64,000 nucleotides of DNA from Opacimonas sp014872805 (GCA_014872805.1 WKFN01000008.1:1-64000); one strand, 5' to 3'; positions 35,168 to 44,927 are shown, counted from the stretch's first letter. A program made the numbers and translations. Notes: generated by a model from the letters alone, not told the origin.

Positions 35168-36388
35168 ATGCAAGTTAATCGCGCGACATTTGATGATGTG
35201 ATGGTGCCTAATTACAACCCTGCCGCGATGGTGCCAGTAAAAGGTCAAGGCTCTCGTGTCTGGGATCAAGATGGTCGAGAATTTATCGATTTTGCAGGTG
35301 GGATCGCTGTGAATGTCTTAGGCCATTGCCACCCAGAATTGGTCAATGTATTGCGCGAACAGGGTGAAAAATTGTGGCATTTATCTAATGTGTACACCAA
35401 TGAACCGGCCTTGCGATTGGCTAAAAAGCTCAATGATGCGACATTTTCTGAGGCGGTGTACTTTTGTAACTCTGGTTCAGAGGCTAATGAAGCTGCCTTA
35501 AAACTTGCACGACGCTGGGCACTTGATCATCACGGAGAACAAAAAGACAAAATCATTGCCTTTACCCAAGGCTTCCACGGCCGCACTTTCTTTACCGTAA
35601 CTGTGGGCGGACAGCCTGCGTATTCAGACGGATTCGGGCCAAAGCCTGGCGCCGTTACTCATTCTCAATACAACGACTTAGAAGCGTTTGCGGCATTAAT
35701 TGATGATGATACCTGTGCCGTTATGATGGAGCCGCTACAAGGCGAAGGTGGGATTATTTGTCCTGAACCTGAGTTTGTCAAAGGGGTGCGCGAGCTATGT
35801 GATAAACACAATGCGTTATTGATTTTTGATGAAGTCCAATCAGGAGTTGGTCGAACTGGTGATCTTTATGCCTATATGGGCTTGGGCGTGACGCCAGATA
35901 TTTTGACCACAGCCAAATCCCTGGGTGGCGGAATTCCCATCGGTGCAATGCTGACTACCAAAGCGATTGCTGCAAGTTTTAAACCGGGCACACATGGATC
36001 AACTTATGGTGGTAACCCTCTGGCGTGTGCGATCGCTGAAAAAGCACTTGATATCATTAACAATAAAGAAGTGTTAGACGGCGTAAAAGCCAAAGAGGCA
36101 CTCTTTCGCAAAGAGTTAGAACGTATTAATGCGAAATACAATGTATTTGGTGAAATTCGTGGTAAAGGCATGTTACTCGGTTGCGCTATGAACGAGCACT
36201 ATCATGGCCGTGCACGTGACTTCATGGTAGCGGCCACAGATGAAGGCTTAATGTGCTTAGTCGCAGGGATGAATGTGGTGCGCTTTGCGCCCTCGCTGGT
36301 CATTCCTGACGAAGACATTCTCGAAGGCTTAGCGCGTTTTGAGCGTGGTATTGCCAAAGTGGTCGCGGCTGAGACAGCAGAAGCGTAA
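35168..36388 (+). CDS. astC: Acetylornithine/succinylornithine aminotransferase
   Basis: This PLP enzyme transfers the delta-amino group of N2-acetyl- or N2-succinylornithine to 2-oxoglutarate. Class III aminotransferase motifs are complete: CNSGSEANEAALKLAR, LIFDEVQSGVGRTG and TTAKSLGGGIPIGAM with the Schiff-base lysine. The 406-residue protein leads an operon with astA and astD, so catabolism is likely. As no other argD is seen in the window, it probably also serves arginine synthesis, as ArgD/AstC enzymes do. The ATG has AAAGG upstream. Confidence 0.93.
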   Translation: MQVNRATFDDVMVPNYNPAAMVPVKGQGSRVWDQDGREFIDFAGGIAVNVLGHCHPELVNVLREQGEKLWHLSNVYTNEPALRLAKKLNDATFSEAVYFCNSGSEANEAALKLARRWALDHHGEQKDKIIAFTQGFHGRTFFTVTVGGQPAYSDGFGPKPGAVTHSQYNDLEAFAALIDDDTCAVMMEPLQGEGGIICPEPEFVKGVRELCDKHNALLIFDEVQSGVGRTGDLYAYMGLGVTPDILTTAKSLGGGIPIGAMLTTKAIAASFKPGTHGSTYGGNPLACAIAEKALDIINNKEVLDGVKAKEALFRKELERINAKYNVFGEIRGKGMLLGCAMNEHYHGRARDFMVAATDEGLMCLVAGMNVVRFAPSLVIPDEDILEGLARFERGIAKVVAAETAEA

Positions 36389-36393
36389 TATTT

Positions 36394-37407
36394 ATGAATG
36401 TCATACGTCCGATTGCGCAAAGGGACTTTTCCGCGTTGCTTCAGATTGCAGAAGAGTCTGGTATTGGTTTCACCTCATTACCGGTGGATGATACCTTGTT
36501 GCAAAACAAGATCGAAAAGTCACAAATGTCTTTTTCAGCCCAGATTAGCACTGCTGGTGACGAAGGATACTTGTTTGTATTAGAAGACTCTATCACCGGT
36601 GAGATTTTGGGCACATCGGGTATTGAAGCAAAAGTTGGCGTCACCGACCCATTTTATCACTATCACATGGGTAAAGTCGTGCACGCCTCACGTGAGTTAA
36701 ACATCTACAATACCGTCGATATATTGACCTTTTGTAATGACTATACCGGCGTCAGTGAGATCTGCACGTTGTTCTTGCGCGAAACGGCTCGAGTCAAAGA
36801 CATGGGCAAGTTTTTATCCAAAACACGTTTTTTATTTATGGCTGAGCACCCTGAGCGGTTTTCAACCACGGTAATCGCAGAGATGCGTGGAATTAATGAC
36901 CAAAATGGTCGCTCACCGTTTTGGGAATGGCTAGAAAAACACTTCTTCTCAATCGATTTTCCTACCGCGGATTATCTTACTGGTATTGGTAAAAAAGTCT
37001 TCATTGCTGAGTTGATGCCCAAATATCCAATTTACGTCAATTTGCTCTCTGATGCCGCCCAAGCCGTCATTGGTAAAGTACACGACAAAACCAAACCTGC
37101 TTTAAATTTATTACAAAAAGAAGGTTTCGTATGCCGAGGGTATGTTGACATTTTTGATGCAGGGCCAACGGTCGAAGCCGATTTACCTCAGATTAAAACA
37201 GTACGGGAGTCCATTTCTAAGCCCGTCATCGCTGGCAAGCTCAACGCCAATGCTACCAAAGCCATGATCAGTAATACCTCACTCTCTAATTTCAGGGCGG
37301 TAATGCAACCGGTACTCGAAACGCCTGAGCATATCATTGTCAGCCCAGAAACACTGGCGGCATTACAACTTGTGAACGGTGATCCCGTTCGCTTTTGTTA
37401 CTTGTAA
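36394..37407 (+). CDS. astA: Arginine N-succinyltransferase
   Basis: AstA transfers succinyl from succinyl-CoA to arginine, the first step of the AST pathway. The 337-residue length and the opening RPIAQRDFSALLQIAEESG are typical. FPTADYLTGIGKKVFIAELMPKYP is split across the family's conserved core, and GYVDIFDAGPTVEAD is near residue 250. It lies 5 bases after astC. Confidence 0.95.
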   Translation: MNVIRPIAQRDFSALLQIAEESGIGFTSLPVDDTLLQNKIEKSQMSFSAQISTAGDEGYLFVLEDSITGEILGTSGIEAKVGVTDPFYHYHMGKVVHASRELNIYNTVDILTFCNDYTGVSEICTLFLRETARVKDMGKFLSKTRFLFMAEHPERFSTTVIAEMRGINDQNGRSPFWEWLEKHFFSIDFPTADYLTGIGKKVFIAELMPKYPIYVNLLSDAAQAVIGKVHDKTKPALNLLQKEGFVCRGYVDIFDAGPTVEADLPQIKTVRESISKPVIAGKLNANATKAMISNTSLSNFRAVMQPVLETPEHIIVSPETLAALQLVNGDPVRFCYL

Positions 37408-37443
37408 AAAAACACCTATAACGACAGAAAAATAAGGCTCCCT

Positions 37444-38913
37444 ATGAACACACATTTTATCAATGGCGAATGGCTGGCCGGTGAAGGCCACCCAATGACT
37501 TCACTGAATCCAACCAAAAACAAAGTTTTATGGGAAGGCGTGAGTGCAACGAATGAACAGGTTGATCACGCCGTTGCATCAGCTAGAGGAGCGTTTGCCG
37601 CGTGGTCAGCGCTAAGTCTTGAACAACGCTTAGATTACATCAATGCCTACGCAGAAGCACTGTCAGAACACAAAGACGATATTGCTCAGCTCATCGCCCA
37701 AGAAACCGGTAAACCGCTTTGGGAAACTGCGACGGAAGTGGGCGCAATGATTGGTAAAATCGGTTTATCAATTAAGTCTTATCACACAAGAACCGGGATT
37801 ACCGAAAACCCGATGCCAGTGGGAAAAGCCTTTATTCGACACAAGCCACATGGTGTGGTTGCCGTATTCGGGCCTTACAACTTCCCCGGCCACTTACCCA
37901 ATGGACACATAGTGCCAGCCTTGATAGCGGGTAACACGGTCGTATTTAAGCCCAGTGAATTAACCCCAGCAGTCGCTGCCAAAATGATCGAACTGTGGGC
38001 CTCTATTGGCTTACCTAAAGGCGTTTTGAATTTGGTTCAAGGAGAGGTAGAGACAGGCAAGGCATTGGCCAGTCATCCGCAACTCGATGGGTTGTTCTTC
38101 ACTGGGTCTTCCACAACTGGCAAACGATTACACGAACAATTTGCGGGTCATCCTGGCAAAATCCTCGCACTTGAAATGGGTGGCAATAACCCCCTGATTG
38201 TTGCTGATGTCAAAGATATTGATGCGACCGTGCATGACATTGTGCAATCGGCCTTCATCTCAGCAGGGCAGCGTTGTACCTGTGCCAGACGTTTATTTGT
38301 GCCCAACACCCCACAAGGCGATGCCATCGTTGAGCGTCTAATTGAAGTCACCAAGAAAATTCACGTCGACCATTACGATGCACAACCCCAGCCGTTTATG
38401 GGGTCAATGATCTCGCAGCGTGCTGCCGTACAAATGATTGCAGTTCAAGCTGAACTTATTTCTCAAGGCGCCAAGCCATTGGTCAAAATGCTTCATCTCG
38501 ACATGAGTTCTGGCTTGATTTCACCAGGCATTTTGGACGTGACGCCAATGCTTAACGAATTATCGGATGATGAGCATTTTGGTCCATTACTCAAAGTGAT
38601 CCGTTACGATGATTTTGGCACCGCCATTGCTGAAGCTAATAACACACGCTTTGGACTATCAGCTGGTTTACTGAGTGACGACGCCACACAATACGAAACG
38701 TTTTATCGTTTAATCCGTGCAGGCATTGTGAACTGGAACCGTCCAATTACTGGCGCAAGTGGCGCAGCTCCATTTGGCGGCATCGGTGATAGTGGTAACC
38801 ATCGCGCCAGTGCTTTTTATGCCGCCGATTATTGTGCGTATCCTGTGGCATCCGTTGAGTTGGAAGAAGGTTTGCTACCGGAGACTTTAAGCCCAGGTCT
38901 TAACTTCCAATAA
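37444..38913 (+). CDS. astD: N-succinylglutamate 5-semialdehyde dehydrogenase
   Basis: AstD oxidises succinylglutamate semialdehyde with NAD. Aldehyde dehydrogenase motifs are intact over 489 residues: FGPYNFPGHLPNGH with the catalytic asparagine, FTGSSTTGKRLHEQF, LEMGGNNP with the general base, and the catalytic cysteine in SAGQRCTCARR. It follows astA by 36 bases. astB (dihydrolase) and astE (desuccinylase) are not present next to it. Confidence 0.95.
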   Translation: MNTHFINGEWLAGEGHPMTSLNPTKNKVLWEGVSATNEQVDHAVASARGAFAAWSALSLEQRLDYINAYAEALSEHKDDIAQLIAQETGKPLWETATEVGAMIGKIGLSIKSYHTRTGITENPMPVGKAFIRHKPHGVVAVFGPYNFPGHLPNGHIVPALIAGNTVVFKPSELTPAVAAKMIELWASIGLPKGVLNLVQGEVETGKALASHPQLDGLFFTGSSTTGKRLHEQFAGHPGKILALEMGGNNPLIVADVKDIDATVHDIVQSAFISAGQRCTCARRLFVPNTPQGDAIVERLIEVTKKIHVDHYDAQPQPFMGSMISQRAAVQMIAVQAELISQGAKPLVKMLHLDMSSGLISPGILDVTPMLNELSDDEHFGPLLKVIRYDDFGTAIAEANNTRFGLSAGLLSDDATQYETFYRLIRAGIVNWNRPITGASGAAPFGGIGDSGNHRASAFYAADYCAYPVASVELEEGLLPETLSPGLNFQ

Positions 38914-38929
38914 ATAAGGAGAAAAAAGG

Positions 38930-39742
38930 ATGTCTCAACAACACCATATTGATGAATTGTTTGTCAGAATTTGGAACGATTACCTGTTAATAACCCCAAG
39001 TGCAGAGAAAGTCCACGCGCTACTGGCTGCATCGGATACAGCACCTAAAATCGTCAACGACCATATTGCTTTGCGTACACTCAATTTGCCTCACATGGGG
39101 ATCAGTGTGCTGTCTCAACATTTTGAAATGCTCGGCTACAGACACGGAGGCGACTATGATTTTGGTAGTAAAAAGCTCAATGCAACGCATTTTGAGCATC
39201 CAGATGGCAATCATCCAAAAGTCTTCATCAGTGAACTTAAGGTAGATGAATTGAGTGACGCCGCGCAAACTATTTTGCATCGCATTAGTCAATTCGTTAC
39301 GCCGGAACTCATGTCTGAGTCGAACTGTTTATATTCTGGCAAGCGTTGGCAGTTAACGTATAATGAGTACCAAAATTTATTGGCGGAAAGCGAATACGCG
39401 GCGTGGTTTGCTGCATGGGGTTTTCGAGCGAATCATTTTACAGTAAGCGTAAACCATTTAGCGACGCTCACTGAACTTGTCGAAGTGAACTCACTTCTCA
39501 AGCAACATGGATTCGTGCTCAATACCTCAGGTGGTGAGATCAAAGGCAGCCAAGACGTGTGCCTTGCGCAATCTTCGACTATGGCTGACAAGATGCCCGT
39601 TGTATTCAGTGACCAAACTGTGGATATTCCTAGTTGCTTTTATGAATTTGCACAGCGCTACCCATTGCCAAATGGCGATCTATATCAAGGGTTTGTGGCC
39701 GCATCTGCTGATAAAATATTTGAAAGTACCAATGTAAATTAA
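38930..39742 (+). CDS. DUF1338 family protein (2-oxoadipate dioxygenase/decarboxylase-like)
   Basis: DUF1338 proteins have a vicinal-oxygen-chelate fold. The characterised HglS/YdcJ members convert 2-oxoadipate to 2-hydroxyglutarate with Fe(II). This 270-residue copy is a shorter form. It has a putative metal histidine in NDHIALRTLN (about 44-53) and another in ANHFTVSVN, with an acidic third ligand likely later. It starts 16 bases after astD behind AAGGAG, so it belongs to the AST operon. A role in arginine or lysine carbon catabolism is inferred from context. Confidence 0.82.
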   Translation: MSQQHHIDELFVRIWNDYLLITPSAEKVHALLAASDTAPKIVNDHIALRTLNLPHMGISVLSQHFEMLGYRHGGDYDFGSKKLNATHFEHPDGNHPKVFISELKVDELSDAAQTILHRISQFVTPELMSESNCLYSGKRWQLTYNEYQNLLAESEYAAWFAAWGFRANHFTVSVNHLATLTELVEVNSLLKQHGFVLNTSGGEIKGSQDVCLAQSSTMADKMPVVFSDQTVDIPSCFYEFAQRYPLPNGDLYQGFVAASADKIFESTNVN

Positions 39743-39832
39743 ATATGTTCAACCACTAACACCAAAGTCTAATGCGCCATTATGGAAGTTGGTGAGTAAC
39801 ATTAGTGTAGATTTTTGTAAAGGGATTTAAAT

Positions 39833-40603
39833 ATGTCTAGTGCGGTGCTAAGTGGGTATTCAGCAAAACGTCGATTTATTAATTCTGCTCAACTGCAGAA
39901 TATCCAACTAGATGATATCGTCCGCTACTCAGCATGTGGAACATTTCGCGAATTCATTAAACCCATTGATTGGGTGTCCATGGTGTTTCGCTTCCCAAAA
40001 TTACTCTCTCTACCCAAAGGTCATGGCGAGCCTGTGGTTTTGGTACCAGGATATTTTACCGATGAAAAAACTCTGTGTGTACTGGGCCAGTTTCTCAAGT
40101 TTTTAAACTATCGGGTATTTCAGTGGGATGTCAAACACAATGCACAGGAATTGTCGAAAGACGTTACACTTCTCGAAGAGCATCTTGTCCAGTTGATGCA
40201 AAACAATGCCTTGCCTAAAATCAGTCTAGTTGGGTATGGATTGGGGGGATTGCTCTGTCGAGCCATAGCGCAGCGTGAAACAATCCTGCTCAAACAGCTT
40301 ATCACACTTGGCACACCGCTCAATTCAGAGAATACGTTTACGCCTCTTTCCAAGCGTTATGCGCAACGAATTGGGGTCGACCTAGATAGCCTTTTGAAGA
40401 ATTCAAAAGCGATATGTGAGGCGAAACTGACATTACCAGTAACGATTCTATATGCGCCTGATGATGAGTTTGTGACACCTGAAGCCACAAGAGATAAAGT
40501 AAACGAACATGCGAACCATCATTTAATTAATGGCTCACATGTCAACTATACCCACAACGCTAAAGTGTGGGAGACCATTGCATCAACTCTCGTTACTGTC
40601 TGA
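39833..40603 (+). CDS. Alpha/beta hydrolase-fold protein lacking the nucleophile serine
   Basis: This 256-residue protein looks like an esterase/lipase (VVLVPGYFTDEKT oxyanion segment, IALLKQLITLGTPLN-like strand). However, the nucleophile elbow reads GYGLGG, with glycine at residue 136 where active enzymes have serine (GxSxG). The acidic residue (APDDEF, about 210) and histidine (NGSHVNYTH, H236) remain. It may be a non-catalytic scaffold or use another chemistry. No signal peptide is apparent. It follows the AST operon by 90 bases and overlaps the end of convergent parC by 21 bases. Confidence 0.75.
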   Translation: MSSAVLSGYSAKRRFINSAQLQNIQLDDIVRYSACGTFREFIKPIDWVSMVFRFPKLLSLPKGHGEPVVLVPGYFTDEKTLCVLGQFLKFLNYRVFQWDVKHNAQELSKDVTLLEEHLVQLMQNNALPKISLVGYGLGGLLCRAIAQRETILLKQLITLGTPLNSENTFTPLSKRYAQRIGVDLDSLLKNSKAICEAKLTLPVTILYAPDDEFVTPEATRDKVNEHANHHLINGSHVNYTHNAKVWETIASTLVTV

Positions 40604-42901
40604 ATTCAACTGACTTGATTCGTCCTGTATTTCCGCTGGTGGAGCTGAATTAAGCTCCACTGAAACATAATCAACACGTTGTAAGCCACGCGGAAGTTTA
40701 TTCCCTCTACGACCTCTTTCGCCTTGATAATGCAACAAGTCTGTTGCTTTTAAGGTCATGTTGCGTTTACCTGCAGATAACACAACACTAGCCCCCTCTG
40801 GCACGATTGCAGAGGCGACGACATACTCTTCTCGAGTTTTGGCTTTGGCAGAAGGAATATTGATCATTTTGTTCCCCTTTCCTTTGCTTAGACATGGTAA
40901 GTCACGTAACGGGAACAACAGCATACGGCCTTCATTGGAAACAGATAGACACCAATCAGTTTCAATATTATTAACCGGGATAGGCGCCATTACTTTGGCT
41001 GCAGTTGGCAAGGATAAGAACGCTTTACCTGCTTTGTTCTTACTCAGCATATCTGAGAATTTACCAACAAAGCCATAACCCGCATCACTACTAATGAGAT
41101 AGCGCTGTTCATCCGTTCCCATTACCACATGCGAGAAAGACTCGCCTGCGACGACATTAAAGCGCCCAGTCAATGGTTCACCCTGAGAGCGCGCAGAAGG
41201 TAGACTGTGCGCATCACAACTAAATGCTCGCCCTGAGGTATCGATGAAAACTGCCGGTTGATTTGAGCGCCCCTTCGCACTGGCTAGATATTTATCATCG
41301 CCTTTATAACTTAACTTAGGCGCATCCACATCGTGACCTTTGGCACAACGCGCCCAACCTTTTTCAGAGACAACCACAGTCACTGGCTCTGACGGAACGA
41401 GTTGCTTTTCACTTAATGCTTTAGCTTCACCACGCTCAACAATCGGTGAGCGACGCTCGTCACCATAGGTTTCAGCATCGGCGAGAAGCTCTTTTTTGAC
41501 CAGTGTTTTGAGACGACGTTCTGAACCCAAGATCAGTTGAAGTTCATCTCGCTCTTTGGCGAGCTCATCCTGCTCACCTTTGATCTTCATTTCTTCAAGC
41601 TTCGCTAGATGACGTAGCTTTAGCTCAAGAATAGCTTCGGCCTGTTTATCTGACAAACCAAAACGGGACATCAACTCTTTCTTTGGTTCATCTTCATTGC
41701 GAATGATGGCGATGACTTCATCAATATTAAGAAATGCAATCAATAAACCTTCGAGGATGTGCAAACGAGCTAAGACTTTATCGAGACGGAACTGCAAGCG
41801 CCGCGTGACCGTATCCTTGCGATAAGTTAACCACTCGCTCAAAATCACTTTCAAATCTTTAACTTGAGGACGCCCGTCTAAACCAATCATGTTCAAATTG
41901 ACACGATAGTTCTTTTCTAGATCTGTGGTGGCAAACAAGTGTTGCATTAACTGTTCGACATCGACTCGATTTGAGCGTGGCGTGATAACCAGTCGAGTGG
42001 GGTTTTCGTGATCCGATTCATCGCGTAGATCACTGACCATAGGCAGTTTTTTAGCCGTCATTTGAGCGGCGATCTGTTCTAGGATTTTTGCACCGGAGGC
42101 TTGATGCGGTAAGGAATTGATGATGATATCGCCATTGTCCTGCACATAGGTAGCGCGCATTTTGATAGACCCGCGACCGGTTTCATAAATTTTTTGAATA
42201 TCCTCTTTGGGCGTAATGATTTCGCCATCGGTTGGATAATCTGGCCCTTGCACAATAGTAAGTAATTCAGATAGTTCTGTGCGCGAATTGTCTAATAACA
42301 ACGCACACGCATTGGCTAATTCACGCACGTTATGAGGTGGAATATCAGTCGCCATCCCGACCGCAATACCCGTGACGCCATTGAGTAAAATATGCGGTAA
42401 GCGAGCCGGTAAAACTTTGGGCTCTTTTAACGTACCATCAAAATTAGGTTGCCAGTCAGCCGTGCCTTGACCAAGTTCAGTCAGTAATACTTCACTGAAT
42501 TTTGATAAGCGCGCTTCGGTATAACGCATGGCTGCAAACGATTTGGGATCATCCGGTGCGCCCCAGTTACCTTGTCCGTCCACTAATGGGTATCGGTAAG
42601 TAAAAGGCTGTGCCATCAATACCATGGCTTCGTAGCAAGCAGAATCACCATGTGGATGGAACTTACCTAACACATCCCCCACGGTACGAGCGGATTTTTT
42701 GTATTTGGCATTGGCGCTCAAACCCAAATCGGACATGGCATAAATAATCCGGCGCTGAACGGGTTTTAAGCCGTCACCAATATGCGGCAACGCGCGATCC
42801 ATGATCACGTACATCGAATAATTTAAATAGGCTTCTTCCGTAAAACGTCGAATAGGGAGTTGTTCGACACCGTCCTGACTAATTGTGACTTCGTTACTCA
42901 T
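40583..42901 (-). CDS. parC: DNA topoisomerase IV subunit A
   Basis: ParC is the breakage-reunion subunit that decatenates daughter chromosomes with ParE. The catalytic tyrosine lies in AAMRYTEARLSKF. The GDVLGKFHPHGDSACYEAMV quinolone-resistance region is present in two recognisable parts, and the C-terminal domain is a degenerate beta-pinwheel. The length is 772 residues. parE is not in the window. The 3' end overlaps the convergent hydrolase gene by 21 bases. Confidence 0.96.
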   Translation of the reverse strand: MSNEVTISQDGVEQLPIRRFTEEAYLNYSMYVIMDRALPHIGDGLKPVQRRIIYAMSDLGLSANAKYKKSARTVGDVLGKFHPHGDSACYEAMVLMAQPFTYRYPLVDGQGNWGAPDDPKSFAAMRYTEARLSKFSEVLLTELGQGTADWQPNFDGTLKEPKVLPARLPHILLNGVTGIAVGMATDIPPHNVRELANACALLLDNSRTELSELLTIVQGPDYPTDGEIITPKEDIQKIYETGRGSIKMRATYVQDNGDIIINSLPHQASGAKILEQIAAQMTAKKLPMVSDLRDESDHENPTRLVITPRSNRVDVEQLMQHLFATTDLEKNYRVNLNMIGLDGRPQVKDLKVILSEWLTYRKDTVTRRLQFRLDKVLARLHILEGLLIAFLNIDEVIAIIRNEDEPKKELMSRFGLSDKQAEAILELKLRHLAKLEEMKIKGEQDELAKERDELQLILGSERRLKTLVKKELLADAETYGDERRSPIVERGEAKALSEKQLVPSEPVTVVVSEKGWARCAKGHDVDAPKLSYKGDDKYLASAKGRSNQPAVFIDTSGRAFSCDAHSLPSARSQGEPLTGRFNVVAGESFSHVVMGTDEQRYLISSDAGYGFVGKFSDMLSKNKAGKAFLSLPTAAKVMAPIPVNNIETDWCLSVSNEGRMLLFPLRDLPCLSKGKGNKMINIPSAKAKTREEYVVASAIVPEGASVVLSAGKRNMTLKATDLLHYQGERGRRGNKLPRGLQRVDYVSVELNSAPPAEIQDESSQLNSDSNES

Positions 42902-43244
42902 TGATTATGTTACCCACACTGCAGGTTATTTTGATTGTATTTATTCTTATTAACGAATAATAAACCACATAAACACAGAGTTACAGTGTTTTGATTCGCA
43001 TAATAATAATATGTACTTGAAGTGGTTAGCACACGCCTTAGGATAATTTGGCGTATCGTTAAACTATGCCACGCTGTGGGTATGTTGGTATACTCATATG
43101 AAAACCTTGCTTTGTACTCGCCTAGTCGACTACACTACGACTATATTATTGTATCGATGCCATTGTATCGATGCCGCTGTGCCATTACAGACATCGCTGT
43201 GATGTATAAGAGTTGTTGAGCAGTTTGACGCGGATAAGTGTCTT
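42902..43244. other. Intergenic region between parC and the REC-HPt gene
   Basis: This 343-base gap between divergent genes contains no supportable gene. A 65-codon open frame at 43022-43219 has no family features or ribosome-binding site. The region holds a tandem duplication of ATTGTATCGATGCC at 43148-43161 and 43162-43175. I looked for remains of a histidine-kinase domain upstream of the REC-HPt gene and found none. Confidence 0.5.
43148..43175. repeat. 14-base perfect tandem duplication
   Basis: ATTGTATCGATGCC is repeated twice without a gap, about 70 bases before the REC-HPt gene. It looks like a replication-slippage duplication. No protein-binding role is evident. Confidence 0.7.
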
Positions 43245-44177
43245 ATGATGTTCTCAGGAACACAACTTACCATCGGCAGTTATCGGATTGCGAATAAGCA
43301 CTATCTTTCATCTGCCCCAATCACTTTAAGCAAATTAAAAAGTACATTATCAGTTGAGCAAAAGTTGAAACAAAACCCTATGCAGCGTCGTTTGGCAAAT
43401 ATGTCGCAATTAAATATCTTGGCAGTTGACGATATGCCCCTCAACCTCAAGCTTTTAAGCACCTGGCTAAAAGACACCCCAGTAAAACTGATGCTTGCCT
43501 CAAAAGGCCAGGAGGCGATAGATTTTTGTCAAAAACAAGACTTTGATCTCATCTTAATGGATATTCAGATGCCAGTCATGGATGGTATAGAAGCCACACG
43601 CCTCATTCGTCAAACCAAACTCAATATCGGTACCCCCATTGTAGCACTGACGGCACATGCTTTTAATGAAGAGCGAGATAAGTTCTTGCAATCTGGGTTT
43701 GACGACTTTATAGCCAAACCGATCGATCTAAACCATTTACTCGATATTATCGATTTGTGGTGTACGCAAACACTCGATGACGCGGCAGAAAATGCGCATA
43801 AAACACAAGAAATTTCTGTAAACCATGATAGTACTATCGATTGGGACCTTGCGTTGAAACGCGCCAATTACAACGCCCAATCTGCGCAACATTTGCTTTC
43901 TGAATTTAACAAACTGCTTCCTGGCATTATCAAAGAAATAAACGAACATTACAGCTTATCGCGAAGTAAAGAGGTACATGCGACCGTCCACAAACTTCAT
44001 GGAGCATGCTGCTATACAGGAGTTCCAAAACTTCAGTCTGTGTGTGCAACAATCGAAAACTGTTACCGAAACAAAGTGACCGAAAAAGTCGGAGCTCTTC
44101 TTGGTCAGCTTAACGAAGAATCCAAAAAAGTCGATGCTGCGATCAGAGAGAAACTAACGGAACTGAACAGCGATTAA
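43245..44177 (+). CDS. Stand-alone REC-HPt phosphorelay protein (BarA C-terminus-like)
   Basis: A receiver domain (about 55-170) has the acidic pair DD (62-63), phospho-acceptor D106 in LILMDIQMPVMDG, and the lysine in AKPIDL. An HPt domain (about 195-305) follows, with H249 in HKLHGACCYTGVPKL. This REC-HPt order and the HKLHG-x-C-x-Y-x-GVP block match the end of the hybrid kinase BarA. The first 50 residues (YRIANKHYLSS) resemble the linker after BarA's internal pseudo-receiver. No kinase domain precedes it, so it is probably a barA remnant or a relay module. The start codon is uncertain; ATG 43380 or 43401 are alternatives. Confidence 0.75.
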   Translation: MMFSGTQLTIGSYRIANKHYLSSAPITLSKLKSTLSVEQKLKQNPMQRRLANMSQLNILAVDDMPLNLKLLSTWLKDTPVKLMLASKGQEAIDFCQKQDFDLILMDIQMPVMDGIEATRLIRQTKLNIGTPIVALTAHAFNEERDKFLQSGFDDFIAKPIDLNHLLDIIDLWCTQTLDDAAENAHKTQEISVNHDSTIDWDLALKRANYNAQSAQHLLSEFNKLLPGIIKEINEHYSLSRSKEVHATVHKLHGACCYTGVPKLQSVCATIENCYRNKVTEKVGALLGQLNEESKKVDAAIREKLTELNSD

Positions 44178-44222
44178 CACATTCGTGATTTGAATGTATT
44201 TTTTAACAATATTTGCGTTCCC

Positions 44223-44927
44223 TTAACGTCGATTGCTGATCACGTCAATTTGACAAGCTCTGAGCAACGCCACAAAGTCTTTGGGTGCTCGATCAAGTTC
44301 CGCTTCATTGATGTATATATCAAACCCCAAACGCTTCCTCAACAATGTCATTCTTTGCACAAACATGGCTTTTACCCCAGTTAACACTGTGCCATCGGCA
44401 AGTTTGACTTTGTCTTTTAACACAAGGTCTTCCCCAGCACAAAACCCCGTCGCACAACCATCGTCATTGTTGTGCGCTAAAAGAGGACGTTGCTCTATTA
44501 ACATATTAGTCATCAAGCGCTGTGAAACCGTGTGCAAAAATTCTGGATAGGTTTTGAGTTTGATGCCCACTAAATGCAAATCAATGATCTCAAGTCCTCG
44601 GCTTGCACGTGGTACGTCTATGCGCTGTACATTATCCCAATCGATGAACCACTGACCGTAACGATGTTGATATAAGATGCCCTCCTCATCGATGGTCATT
44701 GCGTAGTCAGGCTCTTTGATCTTGTAGTACCCTATAATACTCGCAATAATGCCTAAACAGACAATAACGAAGCCAGCAATCGCCAATTCATTGGGTAAAA
44801 TTTTTAAAGTAATAAACCCAGTCAATAATAAACCAACTCCAAATATACTGGTAGTTAAGCCATTAGACTTGGATTGCGCTTTGATCAATAGCTGTTTTGG
44901 GACAGCTGCTTTATTGGTAAGAGACAA
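44223..44927 (-). CDS. DUF2982 membrane protein
   Basis: This 234-residue protein has two N-terminal transmembrane helices (about 25-65), then a soluble region with GQWFIDWDNVQRIDVP and the terminal FDIYINEAELDRAPKDFVALLR, features I associate with DUF2982 of marine gammaproteobacteria. Its function is unknown. Translation appears to start at TTG 44927 with GGGAG six bases upstream, a start that overlaps the end of the small gene before it by about 17 bases. It lies downstream of the RND pump genes in the same direction. Confidence 0.75.
   Translation of the reverse strand: MSLTNKAAVPKQLLIKAQSKSNGLTTSIFGVGLLLTGFITLKILPNELAIAGFVIVCLGIIASIIGYYKIKEPDYAMTIDEEGILYQHRYGQWFIDWDNVQRIDVPRASRGLEIIDLHLVGIKLKTYPEFLHTVSQRLMTNMLIEQRPLLAHNNDDGCATGFCAGEDLVLKDKVKLADGTVLTGVKAMFVQRMTLLRKRLGFDIYINEAELDRAPKDFVALLRACQIDVISNRR

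Noticed and set aside
43022..43219. 65-codon frame upstream of the REC-HPt gene
   Set aside because: No ribosome-binding site, crosses a slippage-type tandem repeat, and resembles no known protein.
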